Source of the DNA: G963662265 sp963668545
Lineage (GTDB): Bacteria > Spirochaetota > Spirochaetia > CADAEX01
NCBI GenBank assembly: GCA_963668545.1
Contig: OY764868.1
Location: 2,976,001 to 3,040,000 of the forward strand
Direction of reading: 5' to 3'
Length of the DNA stretch: 64,000 nt
Below the pieces are notes generated by a model. The model did no database searches, was not told the DNA's origin, and was given only the letters and a program-made list of their open reading frames with translations. The position numbers and the translations under genes are program-made. This document shows positions 37,501-43,172 of the stretch, one piece after another; the first letter of the stretch is position 1, and each line of letters starts with the position of its first letter.

Positions 37501-40500
37501 GTAAGTGTCCTTCCTGCAGCATTACCGTCAAGAGTGCTTCCAAAACTTACATTGCTGTCTGTTGTTGCTAGTGTTATGTTGGAAGAAAGGGTTACAGGAT
37601 CATTATATATCTGATTCCCTGTTGTTGTTATTGCTGTTGTATTTATTACTGTTGATCCGGCTGCATCTGTAGTAAGGCTTGTAAGGTTAACTCCTCCCCC
37701 GACAATACCTGCAAAAGTAGTTGTCCCGCTTCCGTTTACTGTAAGGTTCTGTCCGTTATTCACTGTCCCTGAAAAGGTTATATCGGTTCCTGCAAGTACA
37801 GGGTCTGCACCGAGAGTTACATTATTGCTGTATGCCTGTATTCCTGTTGTTGTTACAGCTGTTGTATTTATCGCTGTTGTCCCTGCCCCGTTCGAGGTAA
37901 GGCTTGAAAGGTTTACTATTCCGGAAAATGTTGCAGTTCCGCTTCCTGTTACAGTAAGGTTCTGCCCTCCGCCAACTGTTGAACTGAAACTGATGTCCGA
38001 ACCGGTCAGGACTGAATCTGCAGTAAGGTTAACCGGTCCTGTCAATGTTACTGGAGCAGTATTGGTTGTAATATTTGCCCCGATATTTATGGCTGTACTG
38101 CTTGTCAGGGAGAGAGCACCTACAGGGGTAGTCCCCCCTGTTGTACCGCTTACAGTAATTGAACCTGTTCCTGCTGTCACTGTAAGGGCCGGGTTCCCGT
38201 TAATTGTACTCCCGAGAGTAACATCACCGCCGGCTGCCCCTGTATCAAGGACAGCAGCCCCTGCAGAAAGGGTAACAGCGCCGGCAGTAAAACTTATATT
38301 ACCCCCGGTTTTTGTAATATTGTCTCCGAGGGAGGCATTTGTAAATGAAAGGGTACCGGTTGTACCGGTTATTGATCCGCCGTTGTTGTGGTCAAGGGTT
38401 GCAGCTGTAACATTATGAGCTGCAGTATCAAGAGCAGCACCTGGACCGATATTCAAGGTACCTGATACAGTTATTCCGGCTGCAAGAGTTTTATCTGCGC
38501 TTACAGTAAGATTATTGTAGTTGCCTGTATTGGAAATCAGTACATCAGCTGTATTGTCAAGCACTATAAGTCCGCCGCTATGGGTAAGAGCGGAGGAAAA
38601 ACTGCCTCCGATATTTGTCTGGCCTGAAGATGCTGTGAATGTTGCAGAAGATACAGCCCCGTCAATATCAACATCCCCTGTACCGGCTGTAAACGTATCA
38701 ACAGAAACATCTCCTCCTGCTGTTACAGTTCCGGCTCCCGCAGTAAAAGTACCTGAACCTGTAATATATCCGGAAACACTGACAGTTCGTGAAGCTCCCT
38801 GCCCTGAAGCATTGAATGTTCCGTTTGCCTCGATACTGGTTGCACCGAAGGAGTTATCTCCGACAGTCAGTGTCGCACCCGGATCTATGACAAGCGAATC
38901 AATTGCTATTGACAGGCCGGGACCTGAAACTGCCGGCTGATTTGCAGGGGCCGAAGGTATCAAAGCGCTCTCGCTTGATGTATCCGGGACATTGGCAGGT
39001 GTCCAGTTATCCGGATCAGACCAGTCTGTATCTACCGACCCGTCCCATGTTATTGAGGTAGCAGTACTTGAACTCAGAATAGACACAACCTTGTCATCAC
39101 TGACAGGACTTGCGAACGTTCCGTTATAATGGAGATCAAGATTACCGGATGATTCGGTTGTACCTGCCCACACAAATTCCAGTCCGGAAACTGTTATCAC
39201 TTCATTTCCGTCATATATTCCTGTAGTATCTATTCTTGCCCTGGTAGTGCTGAGAAAATTCACTGCTGCTGCAGCTCCTCCTGTTCCTCCAGCAACTCCT
39301 ACACTGCCGGTCTGCCCTGTATTGAATATAGCATTAAGCCCCGCGGGAATTTCTATGACAAGGTCATTCCCTGCCGTAATATCGACAGAACCGCTGTCTG
39401 TTATTATTATGTCAGGGAGATTTGCCGGAGACGGAGCAGCTCCTTCAATCATGGAAAGGTTAAAAGCAGAGGATATGGATGGTGCTACCACATTTGTAAA
39501 AACAACCTGGGCTGTATCTGACCCGTCAGCAGAAAAAGAGCCTGCAGCAGTCCATGTTGCTGTGGCTGTAACAGTATCTGGAGATCCGTCTTTTATATCT
39601 ATCCATGCATATCCGTTTTCATCAGTAACCATTGTCGCGGTGGGAGATGTATTTGTGCTTCCTGTGCTTACAGCATCAATAACTCCTGAAAAATCAAGGG
39701 AAACGGAAAAAGTCCTGACAGCGCTTACAGGAGTGCCGGTACTGTCTGCAAGCTGGAATGTTATCCTTTCAGTGTCTATACCGTCAGGAAGGGCTGTTCC
39801 GTCAGTCGAATTGATTACAACCTTATCAGGATTTCCGGGACTTGTTATGCCTTCATAAGCATCCGCATATATCCTGTACAGCCTGTCTGTCGCAGCATCG
39901 GGATAAACCTGCCCCACTGCAGTTGTACCGTTTTCATCGTTTTCCCAGACCCAGATTTCAGAGGTATTTACCGCGTAATCACCGCTTCCGTCATCCAGTC
40001 TTATCCGCCATGTTCCGTTATCCTCGGTATTGTCAAGAATATCTCTCAGAGTGTTGAGAACTGTTCCGTCAGGTGCACTGCTAGGTACAAGTGTGGTTGA
40101 CAGTTCAGGTGCCCTGTCAAAAATCTCCCCGACATTTCCTGTTGAATCGTCAAAATCAAAAAGACCGGTAACTACCTGGTTATCCTTAATTGCTGAAATA
40201 TCAAAAGCATCCTCAGGAACAAAGGGATAAAGCGCCCATGTTTTTACTGTCTGTGTTAAATTTATGCACCAGGAATATGCAAATGACCTTACCCCCGTAA
40301 CACCGGTAGGAGACCCCCCTGTTGAAGTTGAGACATCCAGCTGGTACCCGTTTTTATAGCCGCTTGCATTTGCAACATCAGTAGCATGGCATACAACCTT
40401 GAAATAGTACTTGCTTCCTATATGCTCACCCTGGCTGGGAGATACTGCCCCGAAATAAACCCATCCGCCTGTTGTATCTGCATCTCCATAGACAAGCTGG

Positions 40501-40901
40501 CTGAGATATCCGGATGTTTCTGTAGCCGGAGTATATGCCTCATCGTATGCTGTATAATAGTATTTTTTTGAAAGAGCACTGCTGATTGTTCCGGAACCGC
40601 CGACGAGAGTAAATTTCATGTCCTCATCACCGATTCCGGCAGGAGCACCTATTTCTCCCTGATCCTCTGATCGAGCATCATCTACACCCGGGCTTCTGAC
40701 TGCAAAATAAAGTAATGAAGTCTCAGTATCAGGGACCTCGAAAAAAATAACGTTTATAGGGTCATAGCCTCCGGCAGTTCCGCTGTTGGATGAAGCAAGC
40801 CAGTTGCCGGATTCCTTTGGGATCCTGCTCTGGGCCGGAATCCCTGCCACAGATAAAATAAGATAAAATATTACAGTAAATAAAATTACACGGTTTTTCA
40901 T
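28575..40901 (-). CDS. Giant secreted beta-repeat protein with FlgD-like C-terminus
   Basis: 4,108 residues. A signal peptide (residues 1-24, ending near AGIPAQ) is followed by about 600 unique residues with Ig-like or invasin-like segments and a WDGSVDTDWSDPDNWTP motif near 625. Then comes a very long beta-strand repeat region (about 640-2900) rich in Thr, Gly, Asn and Ser, with units such as NGAGTTAINTTAVTTTG and TFSGTVNNGQNLTV. Residues about 2,900-4,010 are large non-repeated Ig-like parts. The last 90 residues resemble FlgD-type Ig sorting/anchor domains (NPLEGEKTVLTYDLEKSG, TWDGKNTGGRAVARGIYFIR). A GGGAGAT site precedes the ATG. No autotransporter barrel is seen. Probably a surface adhesin or filament; the partner is unknown. 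Confidence 0.85.
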   Translation of the reverse strand: MKNRVILFTVIFYLILSVAGIPAQSRIPKESGNWLASSNSGTAGGYDPINVIFFEVPDTETSLLYFAVRSPGVDDARSEDQGEIGAPAGIGDEDMKFTLVGGSGTISSALSKKYYYTAYDEAYTPATETSGYLSQLVYGDADTTGGWVYFGAVSPSQGEHIGSKYYFKVVCHATDVANASGYKNGYQLDVSTSTGGSPTGVTGVRSFAYSWCINLTQTVKTWALYPFVPEDAFDISAIKDNQVVTGLFDFDDSTGNVGEIFDRAPELSTTLVPSSAPDGTVLNTLRDILDNTEDNGTWRIRLDDGSGDYAVNTSEIWVWENDENGTTAVGQVYPDAATDRLYRIYADAYEGITSPGNPDKVVINSTDGTALPDGIDTERITFQLADSTGTPVSAVRTFSVSLDFSGVIDAVSTGSTNTSPTATMVTDENGYAWIDIKDGSPDTVTATATWTAAGSFSADGSDTAQVVFTNVVAPSISSAFNLSMIEGAAPSPANLPDIIITDSGSVDITAGNDLVIEIPAGLNAIFNTGQTGSVGVAGGTGGAAAAVNFLSTTRARIDTTGIYDGNEVITVSGLEFVWAGTTESSGNLDLHYNGTFASPVSDDKVVSILSSSTATSITWDGSVDTDWSDPDNWTPANVPDTSSESALIPSAPANQPAVSGPGLSIAIDSLVIDPGATLTVGDNSFGATSIEANGTFNASGQGASRTVSVSGYITGSGTFTAGAGTVTAGGDVSVDTFTAGTGDVDIDGAVSSATFTASSGQTNIGGSFSSALTHSGGLIVLDNTADVLISNTGNYNNLTVSADKTLAAGITVSGTLNIGPGAALDTAAHNVTAATLDHNNGGSITGTTGTLSFTNASLGDNITKTGGNISFTAGAVTLSAGAAVLDTGAAGGDVTLGSTINGNPALTVTAGTGSITVSGTTGGTTPVGALSLTSSTAINIGANITTNTAPVTLTGPVNLTADSVLTGSDISFSSTVGGGQNLTVTGSGTATFSGIVNLSSLTSNGAGTTAINTTAVTTTGIQAYSNNVTLGADPVLAGTDITFSGTVNNGQNLTVNGSGTTTFAGIVGGGVNLTSLTTDAAGSTVINTTAITTTGNQIYNDPVTLSSNITLATTDSNVSFGSTLDGNAAGRTLTVSAGTGTASFADTVGLANSLGAVSITGDGIDFTGGAGSVHGNSTLLLQPSTDATTVGIGGGAGTLDISAADIASLADGFTSITIGRAAGTAAVSSNGGSFTDPVTIQSGGAGGSVTLTTSAIAGTGNATVDITAPSINLNYAGNAVSTVSQNITFTGAVSLGAATGVTTGAGTAGNITFTSTIDGGNNLSLEAGTGNILITGTAGGGTPLGQFAVTSATQVDVNNITGTNLAVTGGNIDLNGTVYTASTDDVIFTGPVDLDAGAATAVSAGAGAGDDVTFTSAVNGGVDLTVNGAGTTTFSGIVGGGVNLTSLTSNGAGTTAINTTAVTTTGIQAYSNNVTLGADPVLTGTDITFSGTVNNGQNLTVTASGTATFSGIVGGGVNLTSLTSNGAGTTAINTTAVTTTGIQAYSNNVTLGADPVLTGTDITFSGTVNNGQDLTVTASGTATFSGIVGGGVNLTSLTSNGAGTTAINTTAVTTTGIQAYSNNVTLGADPVLAGTDITFSGTVNNGQDLIVTASGTATFSGIVGGGVNLTSLTSNGAGTTAINTTAVTTTGIQAYSNNVTLGADPVLTGTDITFSGTVNNGQNLTVTASGTATFSGIVGGGVNLTSLTSNGAGTTAINTTAVTTTGIQAYSNNVTLGADPVLAGTDITFSGTVNNARNLTVNGSGTTTFAGIVGGGINLASLTTDAAGSTAINTTAITTTGNQTYNDPVTLGANANLTGAIVTFNGTTDGNTNTLTVTGNGVFGNEDADTVTDVSALSVTGTTAINTTTITTSGSQSYSLMVTIGTDVTLTGTTGTFTTGLTGLPADTHSLTLNFSGTTLIDGTFTSLNNLTTGSGGTTQLSGTITTAGFQNYTDAAELVGNVILNTTDSNVSFGSTLDGNAAGRTLTVSAGTGTASFADTVGLANNLGAVSITGDGIDFTGGAGSVHGNSTLLLQPSTDATTVGIGGGAGTLDISAADIASLADGFTSITIGRAAGTAAVSSNGGSFTDPVTIQSGGAGGSVTLTTSAIAGTGNATVDITAPSINLNYAGNAVSTVSQNITFTGAVSLGAATGVTTGAGTAGNITFTSTIDGGNNLSLEAGTGNILITGIAGGGTPLGQFAVTSATQVDVNNITGTNLAVTGGNIDLNGTVYTASTDDVIFTGPVDLDAGAATAVSAGAGAGDDVTFTSAVNGGVDLTVNGAGTTTFSGIVGGGVNLTSLTTDAAGTTAINTTAVTTTAAQVYNDPVTLGADPVLAGTDITFSGTVNNGQNLTVTASGTATFSGIVGGGVNLASLTSNGAGTTAINTTAVTTTGIQAYSNNVTLGANTVLTTTDNNITVTGTLDAAAAETLSIGAGTGTVDLQGNVGSGTALGSLTVSASGTSRFGGNVTTAGIQSITGTTIQTNGTHTTTNSNVTFTGNTVLQNNTTVNTGALAGNVVFTGTINGAAAGTQSLTVTAGSGTISLGGVTGTTSLSSISLTSSSAAVNAITVRDVTTTGIQGYTGNVTLGANTTLTTTDNNITVTGTLDAAAAETLSIGAGTGTVDLQGNVGSGTALGSLTVSASGTSRFGGNVTTAGIQGITGTTIQTNGTHTTTNSNATFTGNTVLQNNTTVNTGALAGNVVFTGTINGAAAGTQSLTVTAGSGTISLGGVTGTTSLSSISLTSSSAAVNAITVRDVTTTGIQGYTGNVTLGANTTLTTTDNNITVTGTLDATAAETLSIGAGTGTVDLQSNVGSGTALGSLTVSASGTSRFGGNVTTAGIQGITGTTIQTNGTHTTTNSNVTFTGNTVLQNNLTVDTGAGIGDIAFSSVIDTDGAAYALTLTAGQGDIALSGAVGATQQISSFTAAGNDITLAGFGGAASGVTGNVSVTGTDAADNSRVTLNGSTYWTTGTQVYSSGTDQCVVSLSGNSDFRAGGAGFTFDDIYFDHQGWTITLYSTITCHQFVFYRGTIDLNGNTIATTASGGGDFTVFGAGYDPTDSDMAATDPNNTFFAYPGAGAFTYYPAGGTYAGGPPVNFSTAPTADFTASITAGSTITVGGNFYNNGADMDGAGAWTLNIQDNSASDPVTNGPWGSPYAVAFNMSVTNSTAAGGWVSATESQGGVPAETNNNVTDSGGCTNWDFTRPQITSAETVYDNVVRVTFSENLENSNGEIAARAGSVLLENNTIAFTGTFTDPECTTATGTTEPINIFYIQTTNTTWNTDATGTSPGVIDVSTDRSGVQRNVTAGDNITPDLSMLKGIFYSAEGKTFVRNYNNNTYAAFTATTDECRPVLASVTAGRDAGTAEAYNWHNYFQLNYSEPVNLGTHADFQIGSGTPAANFRAQSSFAAGEYGGSIEQNGADVDVTGLFSYPTATVTKGSRDATPEINSLYRANTGGAANSTGDNGLRIFIAGYSTGADPNQVYPGYIRTITDPVGKTITVPANALITDNDGNILENTAGSTYAKAAVVLTAAGGGWDIDPPVISSYRPGGVAGIYHEILTRDTDTNNLIDRLEFHVHDNSSDDITWDSTGDHPDAAGAGYGVRDTSIIDAGTGYSINSIGNLTVRPASGFTMSTDVDNALYFPAGPPYQINTQNDMYFSLSFNDTELPLNYLTQIILSYDSNTGLITDLSGNLLPDETDINCYEQVPPDITYTLSVVGDNKIYVKFSEYVYGNNTKSAAVDAADFTVAGLTVSSVIPIEINTLDSLGVLTAFINLSAGLTADDAVTRALTPVDGTSVYDALGTPMDAAETHRITDIGMGVVEPVWADDGIESESIQSGGTLKVFDGTGRIHDSDVTIQASIRAAAAAASPASIFFDADVPSSYYWNDIWLPVRIQGFIPESNSDARGNSAYSSSGALRNFLIPENDKDMEAGKDLDFLIRIGDLYCARAADSSDPRTVAPWSMKVTGVKKQRAGVTILNNVINPLEGEKTVLTYDLEKSGTVTINIFSLSGDVVKTLFKGRQPSGSYRFTWDGKNTGGRAVARGIYFIRVVGPDIDEYRKVMVVK
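32161..33545 (-). repeat. 552-bp in-frame tandem repeat (about 2.5 copies)
   Basis: Landmark TTCTGGAGCACTGTA recurs at 32161, 32713 and 33265, exactly 552 bases (184 codons) apart, and GTTGTTGTAAGTGTTGT at 32434 and 32986 confirms the step. Copies are nearly identical, with scattered single-base changes, and a third copy breaks off near 33545. Confidence 0.9.
33560..34883 (-). repeat. Duplicated 1.3-kb block, copy A
   Basis: Near-identical to about 36240-37565 at a constant offset of 2,682 bases (894 codons). Several landmarks give the same offset, for example GTCGACCCCT at 33951 and 36633, and TGCTGTCTGTTGT at 34871 and 37553. It codes residues about 2006-2447 of the giant protein. Confidence 0.85.
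35500..36640 (-). repeat. 225-bp in-frame tandem repeat, five copies in a row
   Basis: The landmark TTCACTGTCCCTGAAAAGG (one copy reads TTAAC) recurs at 35521, 35746, 35971, 36196 and 36421, each exactly 225 bases (75 codons) from the next. Copies differ by few bases. Coding consequence: five near-identical 75-residue units at residues about 1430-1800. Confidence 0.9.
36240..37565 (-). repeat. Duplicated 1.3-kb block, copy B
   Basis: Partner of 33560-34883 (offset 2,682). It begins inside the 225-bp repeat array and ends where the copies diverge in sequence after TGCTGTCTGTTGT. The copy is in frame within the giant gene. Confidence 0.85.
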
Positions 40902-41060
40902 ATATCTCCCGATTTGTACGGTATATATACAATAATAACGTATCTTGGATTATATTTCATCATTATTTTAAGATGAAGATTCGTTTTGACAGGTTTATTG
41001 ATAATTATTTATTATACTTTTTTAAATAAATTACAGATAGAAATTATAATATCAGTTACA

Positions 41061-41465
41061 TCATGTAATTCTGAAAAAAAAGATTATAGAATAGGGAGTA
41101 CTTGATTCATCATCCTTCTCGGTCCAGAATCCGATAGTTACATATTTCCCTGAATAAGCTGCATTGTATGTTACTGTTATAATCCCATCAGAGCTGAATC
41201 CACCAAGGTCTATTTCAGCCGGAAGCTCTATTGTGCTTCCGGAACCTACCGGTTCTACAGTATATTTGTATACAAGACCGGGAACAGCTGCCCCCTCTAT
41301 TATCAGGTTTACATCCCTGTTTGAGTCAGTTGTTTCTATATATACAGGAGAGGCAGGCCCGGTTATCTTATTAGGAGGCAACTCATCCTCAGAACTTCCC
41401 GATGATGATTCACACCCTGCCAGAAGAAATAGTAATATTGATACAAAAAAAATGATATTTTTCAT
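41061..41465 (-). CDS. Small lipoprotein, paralogue of the C-terminus of its neighbour
   Basis: 134 residues. The signal ends in LLAGC, a good lipobox. The mature domain of about 95 residues (GLVYKYTVEPVGSGSTIELP, GKYVTIGFWTEKDDESSTPY) is clearly similar to the last 95 residues of the protein encoded at 41591-42811. I chose the ATG at 41465, with GGGG 8 bases upstream; the frame extends to a TTG at 41489. A beta-sandwich fold seems likely. Function unknown. Confidence 0.8.
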   Translation of the reverse strand: MKNIIFFVSILLFLLAGCESSSGSSEDELPPNKITGPASPVYIETTDSNRDVNLIIEGAAVPGLVYKYTVEPVGSGSTIELPAEIDLGGFSSDGIITVTYNAAYSGKYVTIGFWTEKDDESSTPYSIIFFFRIT

Positions 41466-41544
41466 TTTTATACCCCTGTTTATTTGCAACCCGACAACAG
41501 ATGTATAATTTATTACTTATTATTTTTAATTTCTGATTCAAAAG

Positions 41545-41576
41545 AAAAAGGCAAACCTTCTGAAAGGTTTGCCTCT
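41545..41576 (-). terminator. Terminator after the 41591-42811 lipoprotein gene
   Basis: A perfect 11-bp stem, AGGCAAACCTT (41549-41559) with AAGGTTTGCCT (41564-41574) and a 4-base loop, followed on the minus strand by TTTTTCTTTT. A classic Rho-independent terminator. Confidence 0.9.
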
Positions 41577-41590
41577 AAAGTTTTCAGATA

Positions 41591-42811
41591 TCAAGTTGAT
41601 CTGAAATAAAAGATCAGCTTATACGGTGTGCTGGACTCACTCCCGCTTTCTGTCCAGAACTCTATTGTTACATACTTCCCCGCATATTCAGCACTGTATG
41701 TCAGAACAATAACACCCTCATCAGCTACTCTGTCCAGATTGATTTCAGCCGGAAGCTCTATTGTGCTGCCGGAACCTACAGGTGAAACTGTATATTTGTA
41801 GACAAGTCCTGAAACAGCAGGAGGATTTTCAATTTCCAGGACAACCTCTTTGCTGCTGAAATCTGTTTCAACATAATATACCGGTCCTGCAGGTCCTATG
41901 ATGGGATTTGGAGGGCCTGAAGGATCATCCGGTGCCTTTTCAATACCAATCACCTTTTTAACTGTTACAGTTGCAACTGCAGCATCACCTTCATCATCTG
42001 TCCCTTTAATAAGGTATTCGAATGGGTTTTCTCCGACTTCAACACTCTCTGTCATTGTAAGGTATCTGTCATACCAGCCGAAAAAGAAAAGCCTGAGCGA
42101 ATGAAGCCATCTGAATCTGTATCTGTGGGAGTGTCTGGTAATTTCACCCATGTACTTTTTCCACCACTCGCTGTCCCTGTATCCGACAACTTTTGCCCTT
42201 GATATATGGTAGTAGCCGTCTTCATCTTCTATTACTGCCCAGTAGACCCCTATTGTTGTCCCCGGATCAATTCCGAGCCAGGTAATACCTTCCTCATTTT
42301 CGGCATAACCTGCAATAATAATTTCTTTATCATTTACAGCCATGTCGAGGGCTTTATAGCTCCAGCCGAAATGCTTGAACAGCGGCTGCCTTGCTTCCGC
42401 CATCTCAAGCAGCTCTGAAGTTTCAATATCTTCGCTGTTTACAACAGGTTTGACAATTCCCCCCGAATATACAATCCAGAGCCCGGGGCATCCGTCGCTT
42501 CTGTATCCGAGAACAACAGCCCTCTTTCTCCCGGTTGTTTTTACAGATGATTTTGAAACAGACTCTTCTCCGTCAAATACTGCATAATCAATAACACTTT
42601 TACAGAGAATTTCTTCTCCTTCCTCCATTGATTTGACAACAGTTTCTAAACCTTCTTCATCTACAAAAACCACCCCTTTTGAGGGATCTGTCAGGACAAG
42701 GGCTCCTGATGAATCCTCCGAATCTGCAGTGCTTCCTGCGCCCATTCCGTTATTACATGATATTAAAACTGAAATAAGAAGGATAGATAATACCGGTATA
42801 AACTTTTTCAT
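41591..42811 (-). CDS. Two-part lipoprotein of unknown function
   Basis: 406 residues. The signal ends in VLISC (Cys 19). An N-terminal region of about 250 residues (GVVFVDEEGLETVVKSMEEG, GRKRAVVLGYRSDG) has no recognised fold and includes RHSHRYRFRWLHSLRLFFFG, unusually basic and aromatic. The C-terminal 95 residues (GLVYKYTVSPVGSGSTIELP, GKYVTIEFWTE) match the small lipoprotein encoded next. The pair probably arose by partial duplication. They could be surface proteins related in job, but this is not shown. A strong terminator follows. Confidence 0.8.
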   Translation of the reverse strand: MKKFIPVLSILLISVLISCNNGMGAGSTADSEDSSGALVLTDPSKGVVFVDEEGLETVVKSMEEGEEILCKSVIDYAVFDGEESVSKSSVKTTGRKRAVVLGYRSDGCPGLWIVYSGGIVKPVVNSEDIETSELLEMAEARQPLFKHFGWSYKALDMAVNDKEIIIAGYAENEEGITWLGIDPGTTIGVYWAVIEDEDGYYHISRAKVVGYRDSEWWKKYMGEITRHSHRYRFRWLHSLRLFFFGWYDRYLTMTESVEVGENPFEYLIKGTDDEGDAAVATVTVKKVIGIEKAPDDPSGPPNPIIGPAGPVYYVETDFSSKEVVLEIENPPAVSGLVYKYTVSPVGSGSTIELPAEINLDRVADEGVIVLTYSAEYAGKYVTIEFWTESGSESSTPYKLIFYFRST

Positions 42812-43009
42812 TTTTCACCTCCCGTTAAATGAGGCTGTAAAGCCGTTTAAGGACTGTACAACTTTATATAATACATACAAACTGCTGAATTATTTTTTTT
42901 ATGACTATAGTTTAATAGATAAATTCTAATGCATAACAGTTAAAAAATCAATTATTTATGAATAATCGGCAGAAAAGTACCCCGTCTTGACGCGGAGATG
43001 CTGAAAAAG
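42812..43009. other. Intergenic region upstream of 41591 gene and downstream of htpG
   Basis: About 200 AT-rich bases with no credible gene. They hold the ribosome site and presumably the promoter of the minus-strand lipoprotein gene that starts at 42811. Nothing else recognised. Confidence 0.4.
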
Positions 43010-43044
43010 CAAAATAAAAGGGGCAGGTATAAAACCTCCCCCCC
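43010..43044 (-). terminator. Terminator of htpG
   Basis: On the minus strand a G-rich arm GGGGAGGT pairs with ACCTGCCCC around TTTAT, followed by TTTTATTTTG. It lies about 130 bases after the htpG stop. Confidence 0.65.
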
Positions 43045-43172
43045 TGCTGGGACTGCATTCTGACAGCTCGCCAGCCCCGTCGCCACCCCGCTTATCGCGG
43101 GACAAGTGTCCATGGCCGGCCGGCATCACCTGCGCCTATGCCGCAGGTACAGGTGAGCTACATCCTGTAGCT
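43045..43172. other. GC-rich hairpin cluster after htpG
   Basis: A stretch visibly richer in G+C than its surroundings. Successive inverted repeats: CCCGC/GCGGG (43087-43101), GGACA/TGTCC (43100-43111), GGCCGGCCGGC (about 43114-43124), CCTGCG/CGCAGG nested in CACCTG/CAGGTG (43127-43155) and AGCTACA/TGTAGCT (43156-43172), the last overlapping the htpG stop. It could be a structured 3' UTR or a dispersed repeat. Confidence 0.5.

Noticed and set aside
39247..39858. 203-codon plus-strand frame over the giant gene N-terminus
   Set aside because: Antisense to a continuous signal-peptide-containing frame; no motif.
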